A program made the translations under genes and the position numbers. Shown one piece after another: positions 1-12,619 of a DNA stretch of 64,000 nucleotides. The notes under the pieces were generated by a model. It searched no databases. It was not told the origin of the DNA and worked only from the letters and a program-made list of their open reading frames with translations. Source of the DNA: Manis javanica (lineage: Eukaryota > Chordata > Mammalia > Pholidota > Manidae); contig NC_133167.1 in assembly GCF_040802235.1 (NCBI RefSeq), forward strand, positions 102,162,001-102,226,000. The letters run 5' to 3'. Every line of letters begins with the position of its first letter. The stretch's first letter is position 1.

Positions 1-2190
1 CCGCACTGGCCTGCCCTTCAAAGGGGGACCCTGGTGTCCCTGAAGAATCTGGCGCTGCCTCCCGTGAGCCTGGGGACCAGCTAGCCACGGCCTGAGGCAG
101 CCTCCTGTCCGTGCCACTAAGTAAACAGAGTTAGGTTTCAAAGGCAAATCTCTATGCTGTCACTCTGCCCTCCCGCCGTGGAGATTCTGATTCGCCCCTG
201 ACCCAACGGGGTAACAGGGGTCCCACCTTTGGACACTGGTGCCTTGATGCTTATGGCTGAGGAGTGAGCACTTCCTTCTGCCCCTGAACCACCCCAGGCA
301 CCTCAGCTGATTCGGACCACAGCCGGGCGGAAATGCTCCTTTAGGACTGCTGCCTGTTCAGGCCTGGCTCCTCCTCAAAGCCCAATGGACACACAGCGAA
401 GAGTTTAAAAACTACAAAGCTGAGCTCACTACTGTTCTCCTGCATGTGGACCCCAGATCCTCTTGGGTTGCCTGAGACACCCAAGAAAGGGGCCCGCAGC
501 TCAGAGCAGAGGCTATTCAAGACCACCAGGAGCTTATCAGGTGGACACTCCCCAGTAAACACCCAGAGGGAACAGGGGGTGCGGGGGAATGGTCAGGGAC
601 AGACGGGAGACCAAAAGAGAAAACGAGGAGACATCGTACCTGCCCCAAAGATTTTGTTGAAGAGAAAAAGTGGTGGAGAAAGGGATGGCTGTGCTGTGGA
701 CAGGGACCTTCCCTGGGAGACAGAAAATTCTTTAAATAGCACTAATTCTAAGTAAATGTTCTTGCTTTTCCAGCTTATATGGACTGATGATACCTTTCAA
801 AAATCCAGTATTCTTGAATGGCTGTTTTGGGTGAGACACTGTGCAGTACCTTTGGTAAACTGGCCATAGTCACAGGTTAAATGCTCAAAAAAGATGATTC
901 TAAAGTCCTAATTCAAGATATAAAAATGAGGCACATCTAAAGACCTACTAAAATATGTAATGCAACACATCTGTGCACAATCCTTACATAAAACTTTGTT
1001 TGTTCTTAAAGTTCAGTATAATGTAGAGGAAATAAAGTCTAACTGTTCAGCCAGCCAAACAGCAGATGAGACAGACGGACTCTGAACTGCTATAAAGGCC
1101 AGAAAATTCTCCTATTTTGGCTCTTACATTGTAACTGGCATGAAAGAGCCACTCTTCTGCCATTGTGGCTATAAGGTGCATGGCCTTATGCTTTTCACAT
1201 ATTGATGCATCAAGGTTTATATCATGGATAATAGAAAAATAATTTGTAAAGCATTCACTTAAAACTAAATATTGAAGATTGAGCACCATAAAACTCATTT
1301 GGGCTCAATGCCCAGAGAAATCACATATTGTGATGTTCTTGACTTAAATATATTCTCTAGCACCACATATTAGCTAATCCTCTTAGTGGCCTTCTGTTTA
1401 ACTCTGTGAAGGCAGAGACATGTATCACAGGGCCACTATTGATTCACATGGACGTGTAGAAAAGTTGTCCTCACTACAGTAATTTTGTATTCAAATATCC
1501 ACAAGGCAATATACCTGTGTGTTTGCAAACAGGCAGTTAAGTCATGGCCATCCCATCACTGTCGGCTTCTGAACCATCTAGCTGGTCTTTTGGTTTTGAG
1601 GGAAACAGCTACAAAGTTCACTCCTATGTTTTGCTCTGGTTTCTCAATGCAAAAAAAACCAAAAGTGTGTTGACAAGTGACAACAGAAAGTGTTCACAAC
1701 AGGGGTTTCCCTTTTACAGACAGCATTCCTTGTCTCTTGAAAAGTCCAAGGTGCAAGCTGGGCGACTTCCTGTGAACGGTGAAGCAACCTCCTACCCACT
1801 GGCCAAGTCCAGCTTTTGGCTCCATGTAAGGGTTCCTGGGGTCTGAATGCCTTTGCAACCCTGGCTTCACTGAGAAACAATAACTCCCCTGGCTGTAAGT
1901 ATTCGCAAGTGTCCAGAAGAGCTACTCAAGAGCTGTGAAGAATAGAGTGGTTGCAAGGAGTGACACTCGCCACCCTACAACCCTAGTGCATGGGAAGATG
2001 CATCCGGAGTTTGACTACCCTTTTAGAATCTACTGAGTTTCTTCTTTCTCTTCCTAGGAGAATGGCGGTAACAGATGTATGCATAGATATGCAGGGGTGG
2101 GTGTATTCCCTTTTCTCCCTCTTTTGCTGATTGGATTTCTTTCTGTGTGCATCACCCAGCGACTTTCCTTAGGAGCACGGGATGACACTA
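1..2190. other. Intergenic, nothing recognised
   Basis: No gene, RNA gene or confident repeat seen. Overlapping short frames on both strands at 340-760 and 1480-1880 lack splice sites or protein-like composition. GC falls from about 55-60% at the left edge to AT-rich sequence after 740. Confidence 0.6.
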
Positions 2191-2194
2191 CAGT

Positions 2195-2345
2195 GGCCCA
2201 GGGGAGAAGCGTAGACTTTGGGGATCAGAAAGACCTCGTCTGGGTTCCTGGCTCTACCACATACTCTCTAGGTGACCCTGACAGTCACTTTTCTTTGAGC
2301 TCCAGTTTCCTTATTTGTTACATGGGAACTAAAGCACCAATCCGC
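2195..2345 (+). repeat. MIR SINE fragment
   Basis: Core MIR wording in the plus direction: a 'gtctgggttcctggctctaccac' type stretch, then 'gtgaccctgacagtcac' and 'agtttccttatttgtta'. Old and diverged. Confidence 0.75.
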
Positions 2346-2954
2346 CCCCTCACCTCCAACTGTACTGAGCACTAATATGCTGCGTCTCAGAGGACCGGTC
2401 CTGCCCTCTCGCTGCCGCTAATAGCCCTCTTTGCTGCCCCCCCACACATTAGCGAACCCCGCACTCCTCGTCACTTGCCCAATATTCTGTATTACTATTT
2501 CCCCTACTTTTGGCTTCAGGTCTCCATCCCTCAAGGAGTTACTTTCCTAAAACCCAAAAGATACTCTCTTCTTTTTAAAGTATCCTTGTGGCTCTTTCCT
2601 GTCCAATGTAACAAATAAAGCCCCAATTACTTCCACTGGCATTCACGATTTTCTGTGATCTATTAAACAGCCTTAATTTTCAACTTTAAATATATTTTAA
2701 AAAATAGCCACAAATTCACCCAACATGCCTTACACCCCTGCCGTATCAGACTTCCAGAATCAGGGTAGGTTGCAGACCCTGCAAATAGCAATCATTTATA
2801 TCAGCAAATAGACTGCCCTTGTCTTCTCTATATTGCAGGACTTTCCTGCATAGTATGTCCCATACAGTAAATGAAACAAAGGAGAATTCTGATATGTCTT
2901 CATAAATGCTATTTTTAACTTCATGGACCCGCATCACATCTTTTGTTTTGTTTC

Positions 2955-3880
2955 CCACTTTTATTCAGATACAATTGGTATACATGAGAGTAAGAGTTTC
3001 AGGTATACGGCAGAATGATTTGATTTACTTATATGGTGAAATGATTGCTGCAAGAAATTTATCAGCCAGCATCTCATATAGGTATAAAAAACAGAAAAAT
3101 ATTTTTTCTCTTTTTGATGAGCACTCTCAGGATTTGCTTTCTTATAACGACGGTCTTGTATGTCGTACAGCAGTGTTAACTGAAGTCCTCATGTTGGGCA
3201 TAACGTCCCTGGCACCCACCTTTTGACCACCTTCCTTCACTTCCTCTTTCTCCGCTCCCCCACCTCTGGTAGCCACTAGTCTGGTCTCTTTTCCTGTGAG
3301 TTTATTGTTGAGGTTGTTTTTAAATAATTGAGATCATGAAGTATTTATACTTCCCTGCCTGATTTATTTCACTTATTATAATGTCCTCAAAGTCCATCCC
3401 CGTTTCCACAAATGGCAGGATTTCCTCGTTTTTTATGACTGAATAATATTCCATTATATATATAAAATATACACTGTAACTTCTTTATATAGTCATCCAT
3501 CAATGGATATGGACTCTTAGGTTGTTTCTGTGTTTTGACTATTATAAATCATGCTGCAGTGAACATGGGGTGCAGGTATCTCTCTGAGACAGTGATTTTG
3601 TTTCTTTGTGATATATACCCAGAAGTGGCATTGCTGGATCATATGGCAATTCTATTTTTAATTTTTTTGAGGAACCTCCTCACTGTTTTCCACAGGGGCT
3701 GCATCAACTACATTGCCACCAAAGTTCAAGTCCACTGCAATCAAATTCATTTCCAGTGAGGCTAATGCCCCTCGCATAAATGTTAGAATGCACAAGGGTT
3801 CCCTTCTCCTCACTTCCTCTCCAGCTCTTGTTGTCTCTTATCTTTTTGAAGATGGCCACAAGCATGAGGTGACATCTAAC
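2955..3880 (-). mobile_element. L1 LINE 3' end, minus strand, with a 69-base insert
   Basis: Reads as an inverted L1 3' UTR and ORF2 end: a 'gatacaattggtatacatgag' type start, 'ttatttcacttattataatgtcctcaaag', 'ctgaataatattccattatata' and 'acccagaagtggcattgctggatcatatgg'. Many stops, no function. Between the segments matching 'acattgccaccaa' and 'gcacaagggttccc' the element is interrupted by the foreign block 3721-3789. Confidence 0.9.
3721..3789 (+). repeat. Copy 1 of a 69-base duplication, inside the L1
   Basis: Matches 4051-4119 at an offset of exactly 330 bases with five mismatches by eye. It interrupts the L1 at a point where the L1 sequence resumes on the far side. Confidence 0.9.
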
Positions 3881-4050
3881 TATGGTTGTGACCTCACCCG
3901 ATCATATCCACATTAATCCATAGAGCTAAAGATAATAATTTGGGTACATACACCCCTTGTTCACCTTAGGCTTATCTATAAAACTTCAAGAATACCATGA
4001 CCCAGCCACTCTCTCAAATGGTACCACTGCTTGGAAAGTGTCAGAAATGC

Positions 4051-4119
4051 AAGATTCAAGTCTGCTGCAATCAAATTCATTTCCAGTGAGGCTAATGCCC
4101 CTTGCATAAATGTTAGAAT
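4051..4119 (+). repeat. Copy 2 of the 69-base duplication, outside the L1
   Basis: Shares the stretch from 'tgcaatcaaattcatttcc' through 'gcataaatgttagaat' with 3721-3789. Its flanks are not L1, so this is more likely the source copy. Confidence 0.9.
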
Positions 4120-4124
4120 CCTTG

Positions 4125-7100
4125 TGTAAAATCCTGTGTAGTAATGAAAAAGAAATGGGAAAAAGCTCTGGGGGCTCTGAGATTCACATTCCTAATGGCA
4201 GATGTTCAGCAGACAGAAAATGGAATCTTAGTAGAAAAGGGGAGATTTCTGAATAGTGCAACTTTGGAGTCTTCCCCAACCCTGGAGATAACAGAACGGC
4301 CTACAGATGCATTGCTAGCCACAGAATGCAGGCCGGAAGGAGGCTGAATCTTCCGGTATGCATGAAGAGAGAATTCACAAAGGGTGATGCCATTTTGCAA
4401 ATTTCTTAGGTTGGGAAAAGCGATCCTAAGCTAGCAATCAGAGTTTAGATAAGTGAGAGATTAAAAAAAAAAAGAGGTGTATCTCTCTGTATCTTTCCTG
4501 TCTTCTTAAGGGTTTATCCAAACTTTTGTCAACATGTTCTAAGAACATTTCGTTTCACTTCCTACTTTACTTGCCTTAAAGTTTCAAACTATTTTGGTAT
4601 CATTCTCTAGCATGGATAGAGGAGGTTCTTTTTTAAAAAAGGTTTCTTTGGGGACCATTAAATATAGTTTTTAATCTGTTTCACTTGGTTTTTATTTTAG
4701 TAATACCTAGAGGAATATGCATGTATGAATCAGCCTGAAATAATGAAGCTTCAAATAATTGTATTTTTTGGAAATAGGTCAGTTCACAACTACCATTAAA
4801 AAGGTAACATCTTGTAGCAAGTTACTCCTGAAGGTTGGTTATCAAACTATTGCTATGTTACCCAAACCACGTGTTTCTGAACTTGATAGTAATGCTCAGA
4901 GAGGTCATTTTGGTGGTGGGGGTGGTGGGGGGCAACTTTTGAAGAATAATGACTTTAGGTTAAAATATATGGAGAGTTTGGGACCAAAATTTCATCTCTA
5001 AGATTAATCCAGCTCTACTTCACCTGATTTGAGAAAGTCCAAAGAAGATCTTCCCAAATTATGAACACATGGCTAATGAACATCCATACACAAAGCTCCT
5101 GTATTTGTAGACTGGCTCCACCTCCTGCCGGCCAGGTTTTACCTGGGACACCTGAGGGGTCGTGAGATGCTGCTGCCACCTGGCGGTCAGTAGGGGCAAC
5201 TAACATTTACCCCCAAATGATTTTCTGGCATCCTACGAACCAGTTCAGTTCTGCTCTGTTCAGTAAACACCTTTTGAGCTTACATGAGGACCGGAGCATT
5301 GTGATCATTACTCAGGGTACAGACCTGTCCCTATCTTTTTTTCCTTTGCTTTTTACCACTTAAAATTCTGTTTATTTAATTTTACACAATTGCTTTCTTG
5401 GGAGCAGACCCATTCTCTTGAGTCACTTTCTCTGCCCTTTTCTCGTTTCCCTTCTAATTTCTTAGGTTCCGTTTGTACACCAAGGACACTAGTCATGACT
5501 TAAAGTGAAAAAGTTATGCTGTTAGACATTGTTCCAAGGAGAAGGGGAATCATTTTATAATTTTTTCATGAACGTCTAAAGGCCTCAAAAAGAGCCCAGA
5601 ATTCCATAAAAGACTTCATTGTCTTCTCATGTAATTGTGCCTGCATCACTTTTACTCACTTCCTGAAGCACCAGGGCTGAATAAAAACATTGATAATTCT
5701 TCTCCTCCCTTGTTTCCTAGGGATAGTAAATGCTACTTCTTACAAATTTTCATCTTACGTATAAACCATTTCATCTCATTGTGGGTTAAATTAGCTCTCT
5801 TGAGATTATTTATAAACATCATTAACAAAACTGATTTCAGGGAAAATTCATTTTGAGTTCACATAAGTAGCGAACAGCTTTTGAAATGCAGATGCCTTCA
5901 ATATGAGCATTTTCTGCAATTTAGGGGCTATTTTGTTTATAATATAGGAAGATTTGTCACTTCACAGATTAATTTATCATCGAATCTCTGAATAACATGA
6001 TCTCCTGAATGTATTTAAATTGTGATTCAATTGCAAAACATTTAGAAATAGCAGTGGTTATAAATCCAGTGGGGTCAACACAGACAGAGCTAGTAGGACT
6101 CAAAGACTGGGAAGAGTCCCACTGTTTCAGAGATGTTAGTCCCACTAAGTGCTTCAGCACTGAGCCTGGCTCGGTCCATCCACCACATGGGACTCAACCT
6201 CCCCCCTCATCGCCCTCTGAATCTGGAGCCCAGCTGGCCTACTGCTTGGCAGTTCTGCTCTATTTTTGGGCTACAAAGATGTTTTCTTGTTTTGAGTTCA
6301 GTCTACATTTCTGGGTTCTGTTTTTATGTTTTATCTTTCATGACTATACATTTCCAGGACAGGAGAGCGACAGAGATAAACTGGCTGCACCATCTTGACC
6401 TGATGTCTGGTTTATTGTTTAGATAGATAAAATTTGTTTGTATATATTCGTTTATTTGCTACGGTGGGAGCCACAGAGCACGCTTATGTGCTTAGGGAAG
6501 AGGCTGAAGTGAGCAGGCGGAGGCGAAGGAGATAATCGTGCTGGCACTGAGCTTCCTGAGAGCAGGACATGAGGAGGGCAGAGTGTGGGGCGGAGCTGGC
6601 TTGGCTGCAAGGAGACGCTCCGCTGTGCAAAGGAGGCCCCCCGGGGCAGCGGCTGTGGGTGGCTTTGACCTCAGGTGACAGAAAGCTGGGGTGGTCCCCA
6701 CTTGGTGGTTATGGCCTGTCTTTATGACAAGGACGTGAGGTTATCAGTGGAGAGGAGGAGGTCATGGCGTGACAGCCAATGGCCACAGGCAGACAGTCTA
6801 AAATAAGAGTTGATGCTTTCCATTTTGAAAAACTACTTAAATGCTAGGCTGGATTGAAAATGCATACATGTATTACATGTTGAGTATTCTGCAAATAAAA
6901 GAATTTTGAATGGCTCTGTGTCATGTGTTATTTGCATGACAGATATTTGCATCATTCTTTGAACTTTCTGTGCCTCTTCTAATGACCTAAAACTTCTGGT
7001 CGTGCCTCGGATGAGTGGCTGGGGATGGGGGGAGTGGGGAAAGATTTGTTTTTCTCTTTCTGAGCTTTGGTTGGGAGAAATCTACAGAATTGCACCTAAA

Positions 7101-7160
7101 GTATAAGGGAGGCTGAAGATGAAAAGGACTTATTTATTTCTGGTTTTCTTGATTACCTTT
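4125..7160. other. Intergenic, nothing recognised apart from a CTCF-like site
   Basis: No gene or confident repeat. A G-rich run of GGTGG units lies at 4911-4932. Plus-strand frames of 129 and 97 codons at 6009-6426 overlap each other in different phases and have no recognisable content. Confidence 0.6.
5170..5190 (-). promoter_or_regulatory. Candidate CTCF binding site
   Basis: The minus strand reads CCGCCAGGTGGCAGCA at its core, very close to the CTCF consensus (CCASYAGRKGGCRS). Sequence match only. Confidence 0.5.
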
Positions 7161-7174
7161 ATTGGATGTGGGGC

Positions 7175-7400
7175 CATTTAATAATAGCTACAGAGTCTGT
7201 TTGCTTGGGATTGAATCCCAGCTCCTCTGTTTATCAGCTGGCAAGCAATCTGATCTCTTTGTGCCTTACAGTTTCTTCCCCTGTCCTGTGGGTAGAATAC
7301 TAATATTTATGGCCTGTTTTTATGGAGCTACTGTAAGGTACAAATTGGTGATGCATGGAGAACACTTAGAACAATGCCTGGTATCTAGCCTGGTAAAGAC
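7175..7400 (+). repeat. MIR SINE
   Basis: Plus-direction MIR: 'gggattgaatcccagctcctctg', a 'gtgccttacagtttcttcccctg' stretch, and the 3' part 'gagaacacttagaacaatgcctgg'. Confidence 0.85.
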
Positions 7401-7429
7401 CGGCTGTCCTTGTCACTTCTGATGGTTGA

Positions 7430-7900
7430 AAGATACTCCACGGTATAGCTGTCATCGTTTATTTAACCAACTGCCCAATGGCAAGTACTCAGGTGGTTTC
7501 TGATACTATTTTTTTTTACTACCATAAACAAAATTTGATAAATACATGAAAATGTGGAACCGTGGGATTTCTTCTAGACTGGTAGTGGGAGTATAAATAG
7601 GTACAAGTACTTTGGGAAAGAGTCTGGCCCTATCCTATGAAGTTGAAGAGGAGCAAACCATGTAACTAAGTCCATGCGTTGGCACAGGTCCCAGAGAAAC
7701 TGTTCACACCCAAGCCGGGAGGTGTAAGAATGTGTGGTACAGCAGCGCTGGTCTTAGCAGCCTCATAATTTATTTAGCCATTAATTTATTTGGCTCCCTA
7801 GGAAAGGCCACAAGTGTCCTGTAACAGTAGACTGGATAAATGTGGCCAAGGAACCACCAGGACATGCAACCTGGGAGGAACTTACAAGCATGAGTTTGAG
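7430..7900. mobile_element. Degenerate L1 fragments
   Basis: 7430-7550 resembles an inverted L1 ORF2 end ('tttatttaaccaactgcccaatgg'). 7560-7900 resembles the plus-strand end of an older L1ME-type element ('gtgggagtataaataggtacaagtactttgggaaa', 'cccagagaaactgttcaca'). Boundaries are approximate. Confidence 0.6.
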
Positions 7901-7904
7901 AAAA

Positions 7905-8850
7905 GGAAGAGGGTCATATCCTAAAATTCATATGGAATCTCAAGGGACCCTGAGTAGCCAAAATGATCTTGAAAAAGGAAAACAGAATTGGAGATCTCAC
8001 ACAACCTGATTTCAAAACTTACTAAAAATGTTAGTAATTAAAGCAGTGTGGTACTGGCTTAAAGACAGACATATAGCCCAATGAGATAGAATAGAGATTC
8101 CAGAAATAAACCCTTACATATGTGGTCGAATGATTTTCAACAAGGGTGCCAAGACCAGTCCAAGGGAAAAAGGACAGTCTCTTTAACAAATAGTGTCAGG
8201 AAAATTGGATGTCCACAGGCAGAAGAATAAAAAGGACCCTTACCTCACACCATATACAAAATCAACTCAAAAATGGATCAAAGACCTGAACGTAGAACTC
8301 AAAACTATAATAAAACTCTTAAAAAAGACATGGGGGGAAAGCTGCTTTGGATTTGGCAATGATTTCTTAGATTTGACACCAAAAACACATATAAAAGCAA
8401 TTAGATCAACTAGATTACGTCAAAGTCTGTGCATCAAAGGACACAATTAACAGAGTGAATAGGCAGCCTACAGAATGGAAGGCATGTTTGCAAATCACAT
8501 ATCTGATAAGGGATTCGTATCCAGAATGTATAAAAGAACTCTTCCAACATGATGATAACAACAAAACCCAAACAAGTCAATTAAAAAATAGGAGGGAATG
8601 GGCTTGAATAGACATTTCTCCAAAGGAGATACACAAATGGGCAATCAGCACATGAAAAGGTGCTCAACATCACAACCATTAGGAAAATGCAATCAAAACC
8701 ACAGTGAGCTATTACCTCATACTTAGCAGGATGGCTACCATTAAAATAAAAATTAATAACAAGTGTTGACAAATATGTGGAAAGACTGGAACTCTGTGGG
8801 CTATTGGTGGGCATATAAACTAGGACAGCAGCAGTGAAAAAGAGTCCAGC
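7905..8850 (+). mobile_element. L1 ORF2 remnant, plus strand
   Basis: Recognisable L1 ORF2 coding text in the plus direction: 'aaaattcatatggaatctcaaggga', 'gcagtgtggtactggc', 'aaatggatcaaagacctgaacg', 'gacatttctccaaagga' and 'ctattggtgggcatataaac'. The 85-codon frame at 8193-8450 is part of it. Frameshifts and stops break it, and it ends abruptly near 8850. Confidence 0.9.
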
Positions 8851-8879
8851 TGATCTGTGCAGAAATGTTTTATTTCTGG

Positions 8880-9875
8880 GAGCCATGTCTTACTTTAAAT
8901 GGTCAGAGTGAGTCCATATTTCACAACAGATATAGCAAACCTGTCTCTGGAATTGTGTCTATGTAATAAAAGGAAAGATAATAGAACGCAGTCAATGAAA
9001 AAAAGGATCTCCTTACCATTTTTGAGGGAATGAGAGATGTGTGCCACTCAGTGTAGAAGTTGTTATCAATAGCTAGCTTAAAAGACTTTTTTAAAATTAA
9101 AGTATCCTTAATATATAATCTTAGGTTGGTTTCAAATATACAACACAGGTGGTTCCACATTTATCAAGTCCCTATTATCAAGTCCTCACCCCTTCCAGGG
9201 CGGTCACTGTGAAAAGACTATTTTAATGTAATTTATTTCAGTATTTACTTAAGCCTTTTGGGAGTGAGAAAAGGTTTATAGGATAGTATCAGAGAAAAAG
9301 GCTTGATTTAAAATATGATTCTAGTTGAGAAAGCAAAGTTTTTATAAGTAAACTGTACATTGAAGACTCTTGGCAACATGAAAGACTTAATATATTGAAA
9401 ATTCACCTCCAAAGAACTCCTACAAATGCTGGTAAAAATAGAACAAGTATTCTCTAACATGTAGAGCCAGGTACTCACGAAAGCATGACCCTGGGAAATA
9501 TCTAGAACTAACAACCAGAGCTGTGAGCACCTGGTTTGAATCAGCAGCAAAGCGTTCCTTGGAACATAGGGACTTGGTTTAACTTTCTTGTAGGTATAAG
9601 AGATGGTCCTTGGCCCTGGGTGGACAGAGGTGGTTACTGAGGTCCCCACATACACTGGGAGACCTTTGAAAGGTAGTAATCTCGGTCAAAGAGTGAATGA
9701 GGGAGAAGCCCGGTTCCCAGCCCAAGGACACCAATTTACGTTCAATTCTTGGGTTGGGGAAACCTGGACCACAGCTGTGTATTTACTTTAACAGACTCTT
9801 ACTAGAAGAACCTATTGGTTTTCCTCTTCAGAAGAAAGCTGTCCTCAGGAAGGACCAAATTATAAGGAAAAAATA
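8880..9875. other. Intergenic, nothing recognised
   Basis: AT-rich with chance minus-strand frames. It may be diverged repeat, but I cannot name one. Confidence 0.5.
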
Positions 9876-9879
9876 GAAA

Positions 9880-12425
9880 GTGAACAAATGGGTATATTTT
9901 GGCTATATCTAAAAAGCACAAACGGTGTTAACTAATACAAACAATAAAAATGACTAATTTGAGGGTATGTAAACAGTGTTATAATAAACCACTGGTAAAT
10001 ACAACATATTAGATCATAGGCATTTTTAAATGCATTTAAAATGCAAAACAAATGATGCTTGAGAAAAGAGTAAGGATTTTGATTAACTTTTGGCTTTAAG
10101 TCAAATAGATATCATGAAAATTTAAGAGTAAGTCCTAAAAGAATAAAAGTAAATCATATAACTTACAAATAGATTGAAAGTCAAAGAGAGGAATGATGAA
10201 AATTATTAATTTACTGGAAGATGGGAAAGGAAAAATAAGAGGCAAAGAAAAGTATGGGAAAAGCATGAAAATAGGATGGTAGAAATAAATCCTATATATC
10301 AGTAGTTCTAACAAACATAAATGGATACAATAGCAGTCAAAACTGTACTTAAAAATTCTGTGCTTATTCTGTTTACAAGAGACAGAAACACATAATGACA
10401 CAGAAAAGTTGAAATAAAAGAATAAAAAAAACCAAACCAAGCATATACTACCCCAAAACAAAACAGAACAAAATTTGTGAGCTAAAACATTATTGGGTAT
10501 CAAAGAATTGAAGGCAAAAAGCATTTTTGGAGAAAATGAAAATAGTTAATTAATGAACAGGAGCAATTCACCTAAAAATGTAATTCTGAAATTGTGAAAA
10601 GACTATTTAACGTAAATTATTACATTAAATTGAATGCACCTAATAACACAGCCTCAAATACAAAGTGCAAATCTTGACCGAAGAGTGTGAGAAATAAACA
10701 AAAGCACCATTATAATGACAGATTTTTAAAAGATCAATCTCTGCAGTTGGTAGAGCAAGCAAATAGAAGTTGAGGAAATAAGATATATAAGGCTTTAATA
10801 ACACAGAAGTATGATCTAATGTCTGTATGAAAGACCCATGTCCCCAAGAGACATGGGTATATGTACAACATACTTTAGGGCCATAAAGGAAATATCAAGA
10901 AATACCAAAATATTTTTATCATATTGACATCTTCAATGCAGTTATATTTTTGGAAATTAAAAAAGACCTTTTAAAACATAATTAAAAAAATCACAGTGGA
11001 CTGATAATTGCTAACAGTAATTGAGTAATAACTACGTGCCAGGAGCCCTTCTATGCATTTTATACATATCAGTCATTTAATCCTCATAACAACCGCATGA
11101 CATAAAATCTCTCATTATCTTCACCTTATAAATAATGAAGTGGAGGCACAGAGCGATTCACTAACTTGTCCAAGGGGCATGAACCTTCTCCTGATCACAA
11201 CCCCAAACTGCTTCGTCACCAGAAAATAAATATGTGACCGAGTGGTCATGAGAGTAAAACATGAGAACATGTGGGCATATCAAAAGCAGTAACAAGTAGG
11301 AAATTTATAATTTTAAATGCTTCATCTCAGTATAAGAAAACAAAAACCCTGGAGAAACACTGACATATACATACACTCAGCAGAGTCAACCCCAAATAAT
11401 GGATGCAAGGAATTAATAGAAAGCATCAATTGATGAAATGAGAAACAAAGAAACAACAGAGAAGATTCTAAAACCCAAAGCTGATTCACTGCAAAAACTA
11501 ACAAAATGGTAAGTCCTGCAAGCCAGAGAGAGCAGAGAAAACGGGGAGACGTGCACAAACACATGCACTCACACTGCAGCTAAAACGAGAGATGTCACCC
11601 AAGACAGAGCAGAGACTTTGAAAACCAGAGGACAATGCTTTTCACAACTTAATGCTCATAAATGGGGAAAGAGATAAACAAGTTTCCCCCCAAAATATAA
11701 CTTACCAAAAGGGACTCAAAAAGGAATAGAAAATCAATCCAAGCAGCATATTTCAATAATCATGGAAGCATTTTACCGGAAGTTAGAAATCAACCCATCA
11801 AAAAACCCCACCCCAGAAGTGTTAAGTGCATACCAAATGGTTATCTGAAGGATATAAGAACACTTTTAAACAGAAAAAAAAGAAAATGCTTCCTAACTCT
11901 TTTGATGAACTAATACAACCTTGAGCAGAACAATACATGAACACTTTGTGAGTGTAGTTACAAAAATCCTAAATAAATTTTGGCAGACTGAGCCTCAGCA
12001 GTATGTAAATAAAGGACAGATCGAGTGCAAATACGGTTTAAAATTAGAAAATTGTATTATGTTGTCATATTACTAGAGTAAAAGAGAACAAATGAGAGCA
12101 TCGTAGAAAACACAGAAACAGCATTTGATAAAATTCACCATCAATTCATGGTAACGGTTTGTTTCCACTAAAGCGGGAATAGAAAAGAACTTCCTTAACC
12201 TATTGTTTATTTTCCAAGAAAATAAAAATCTGAAGCAAATGTGGGAAAATGACTGGTAAAGCCCAGTAAGGAGCCCACAGGTGTTTGTAGTGTGGTTCCC
12301 TGAACTTGGTTTTTGGTTTTGTTATTCTGTTTAGATCATCTGGATATGAAATGGAAAAATAATTAAAGTAATAGTGGAAGTGATAACACAGAAAACTCAT
12401 AAAATTGAGATACTGATAGAAAGAA
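9880..12425 (+). mobile_element. Older L1 ORF2 remnant, plus strand, interrupted by a MIR
   Basis: A-rich plus strand with L1 ORF2 wording in order: 'atatcagtagttctaacaaacataaatgg', 'tttacaagagacagaaacac', 'tgcacctaataacacagcctcaaa', a 'gaaagcatcaattgatgaaatga' stretch and 'acagcatttgataaaattcacc'. Strongly diverged and cut by the MIR at 11010-11215. Confidence 0.75.
11010..11215 (-). repeat. MIR SINE, minus strand
   Basis: Inverted MIR: 'actacgtgccaggagcc', 'catttaatcctcataacaaccgcatga', 'gtggaggcacagag'. It sits inside the old L1, so it inserted after it. Confidence 0.85.
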
Positions 12426-12429
12426 TGGA

Positions 12430-12615
12430 CAGCTGTCTTTTCACTGTGTCCTCGTATGGCGGAGGGGGGGAGCTAGGGGGCCTTTCTGGGGTCTTTCTCA
12501 CAGGGGCACGAATGCCATTCAGGAGGGCCCTGTGCCTCCCAAAGGCCCCATCTTCTAATATTGTCACACTGGGCTTTAGGGTCCCACATAGGAATTTGGG
12601 GGAGACGTGAACAGT
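12430..12615 (-). mobile_element. MaLR-type LTR fragment
   Basis: Inverted wording shared by MLT1/MST-type LTRs: 'cactgtgtcctcgtatggcgga', 'cctcccaaaggccccatcttctaatattgtcacactggg', then 'aatttgggggagacgtgaac'. Family assignment is from memory. Confidence 0.65.
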
Positions 12616-12619
12616 CAGC

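Noticed and set aside
2440..2740. Possible L2 fragment
   Set aside because: Some phrases look like L2, but their order is wrong for a single insertion.
10135..10524. A 129-codon Phe/Leu/Ile/Tyr-rich minus frame resembling a membrane protein
   Set aside because: It is the antisense of the A-rich plus strand of an old L1 ORF2. Hydrophobicity follows from the T-rich codons.
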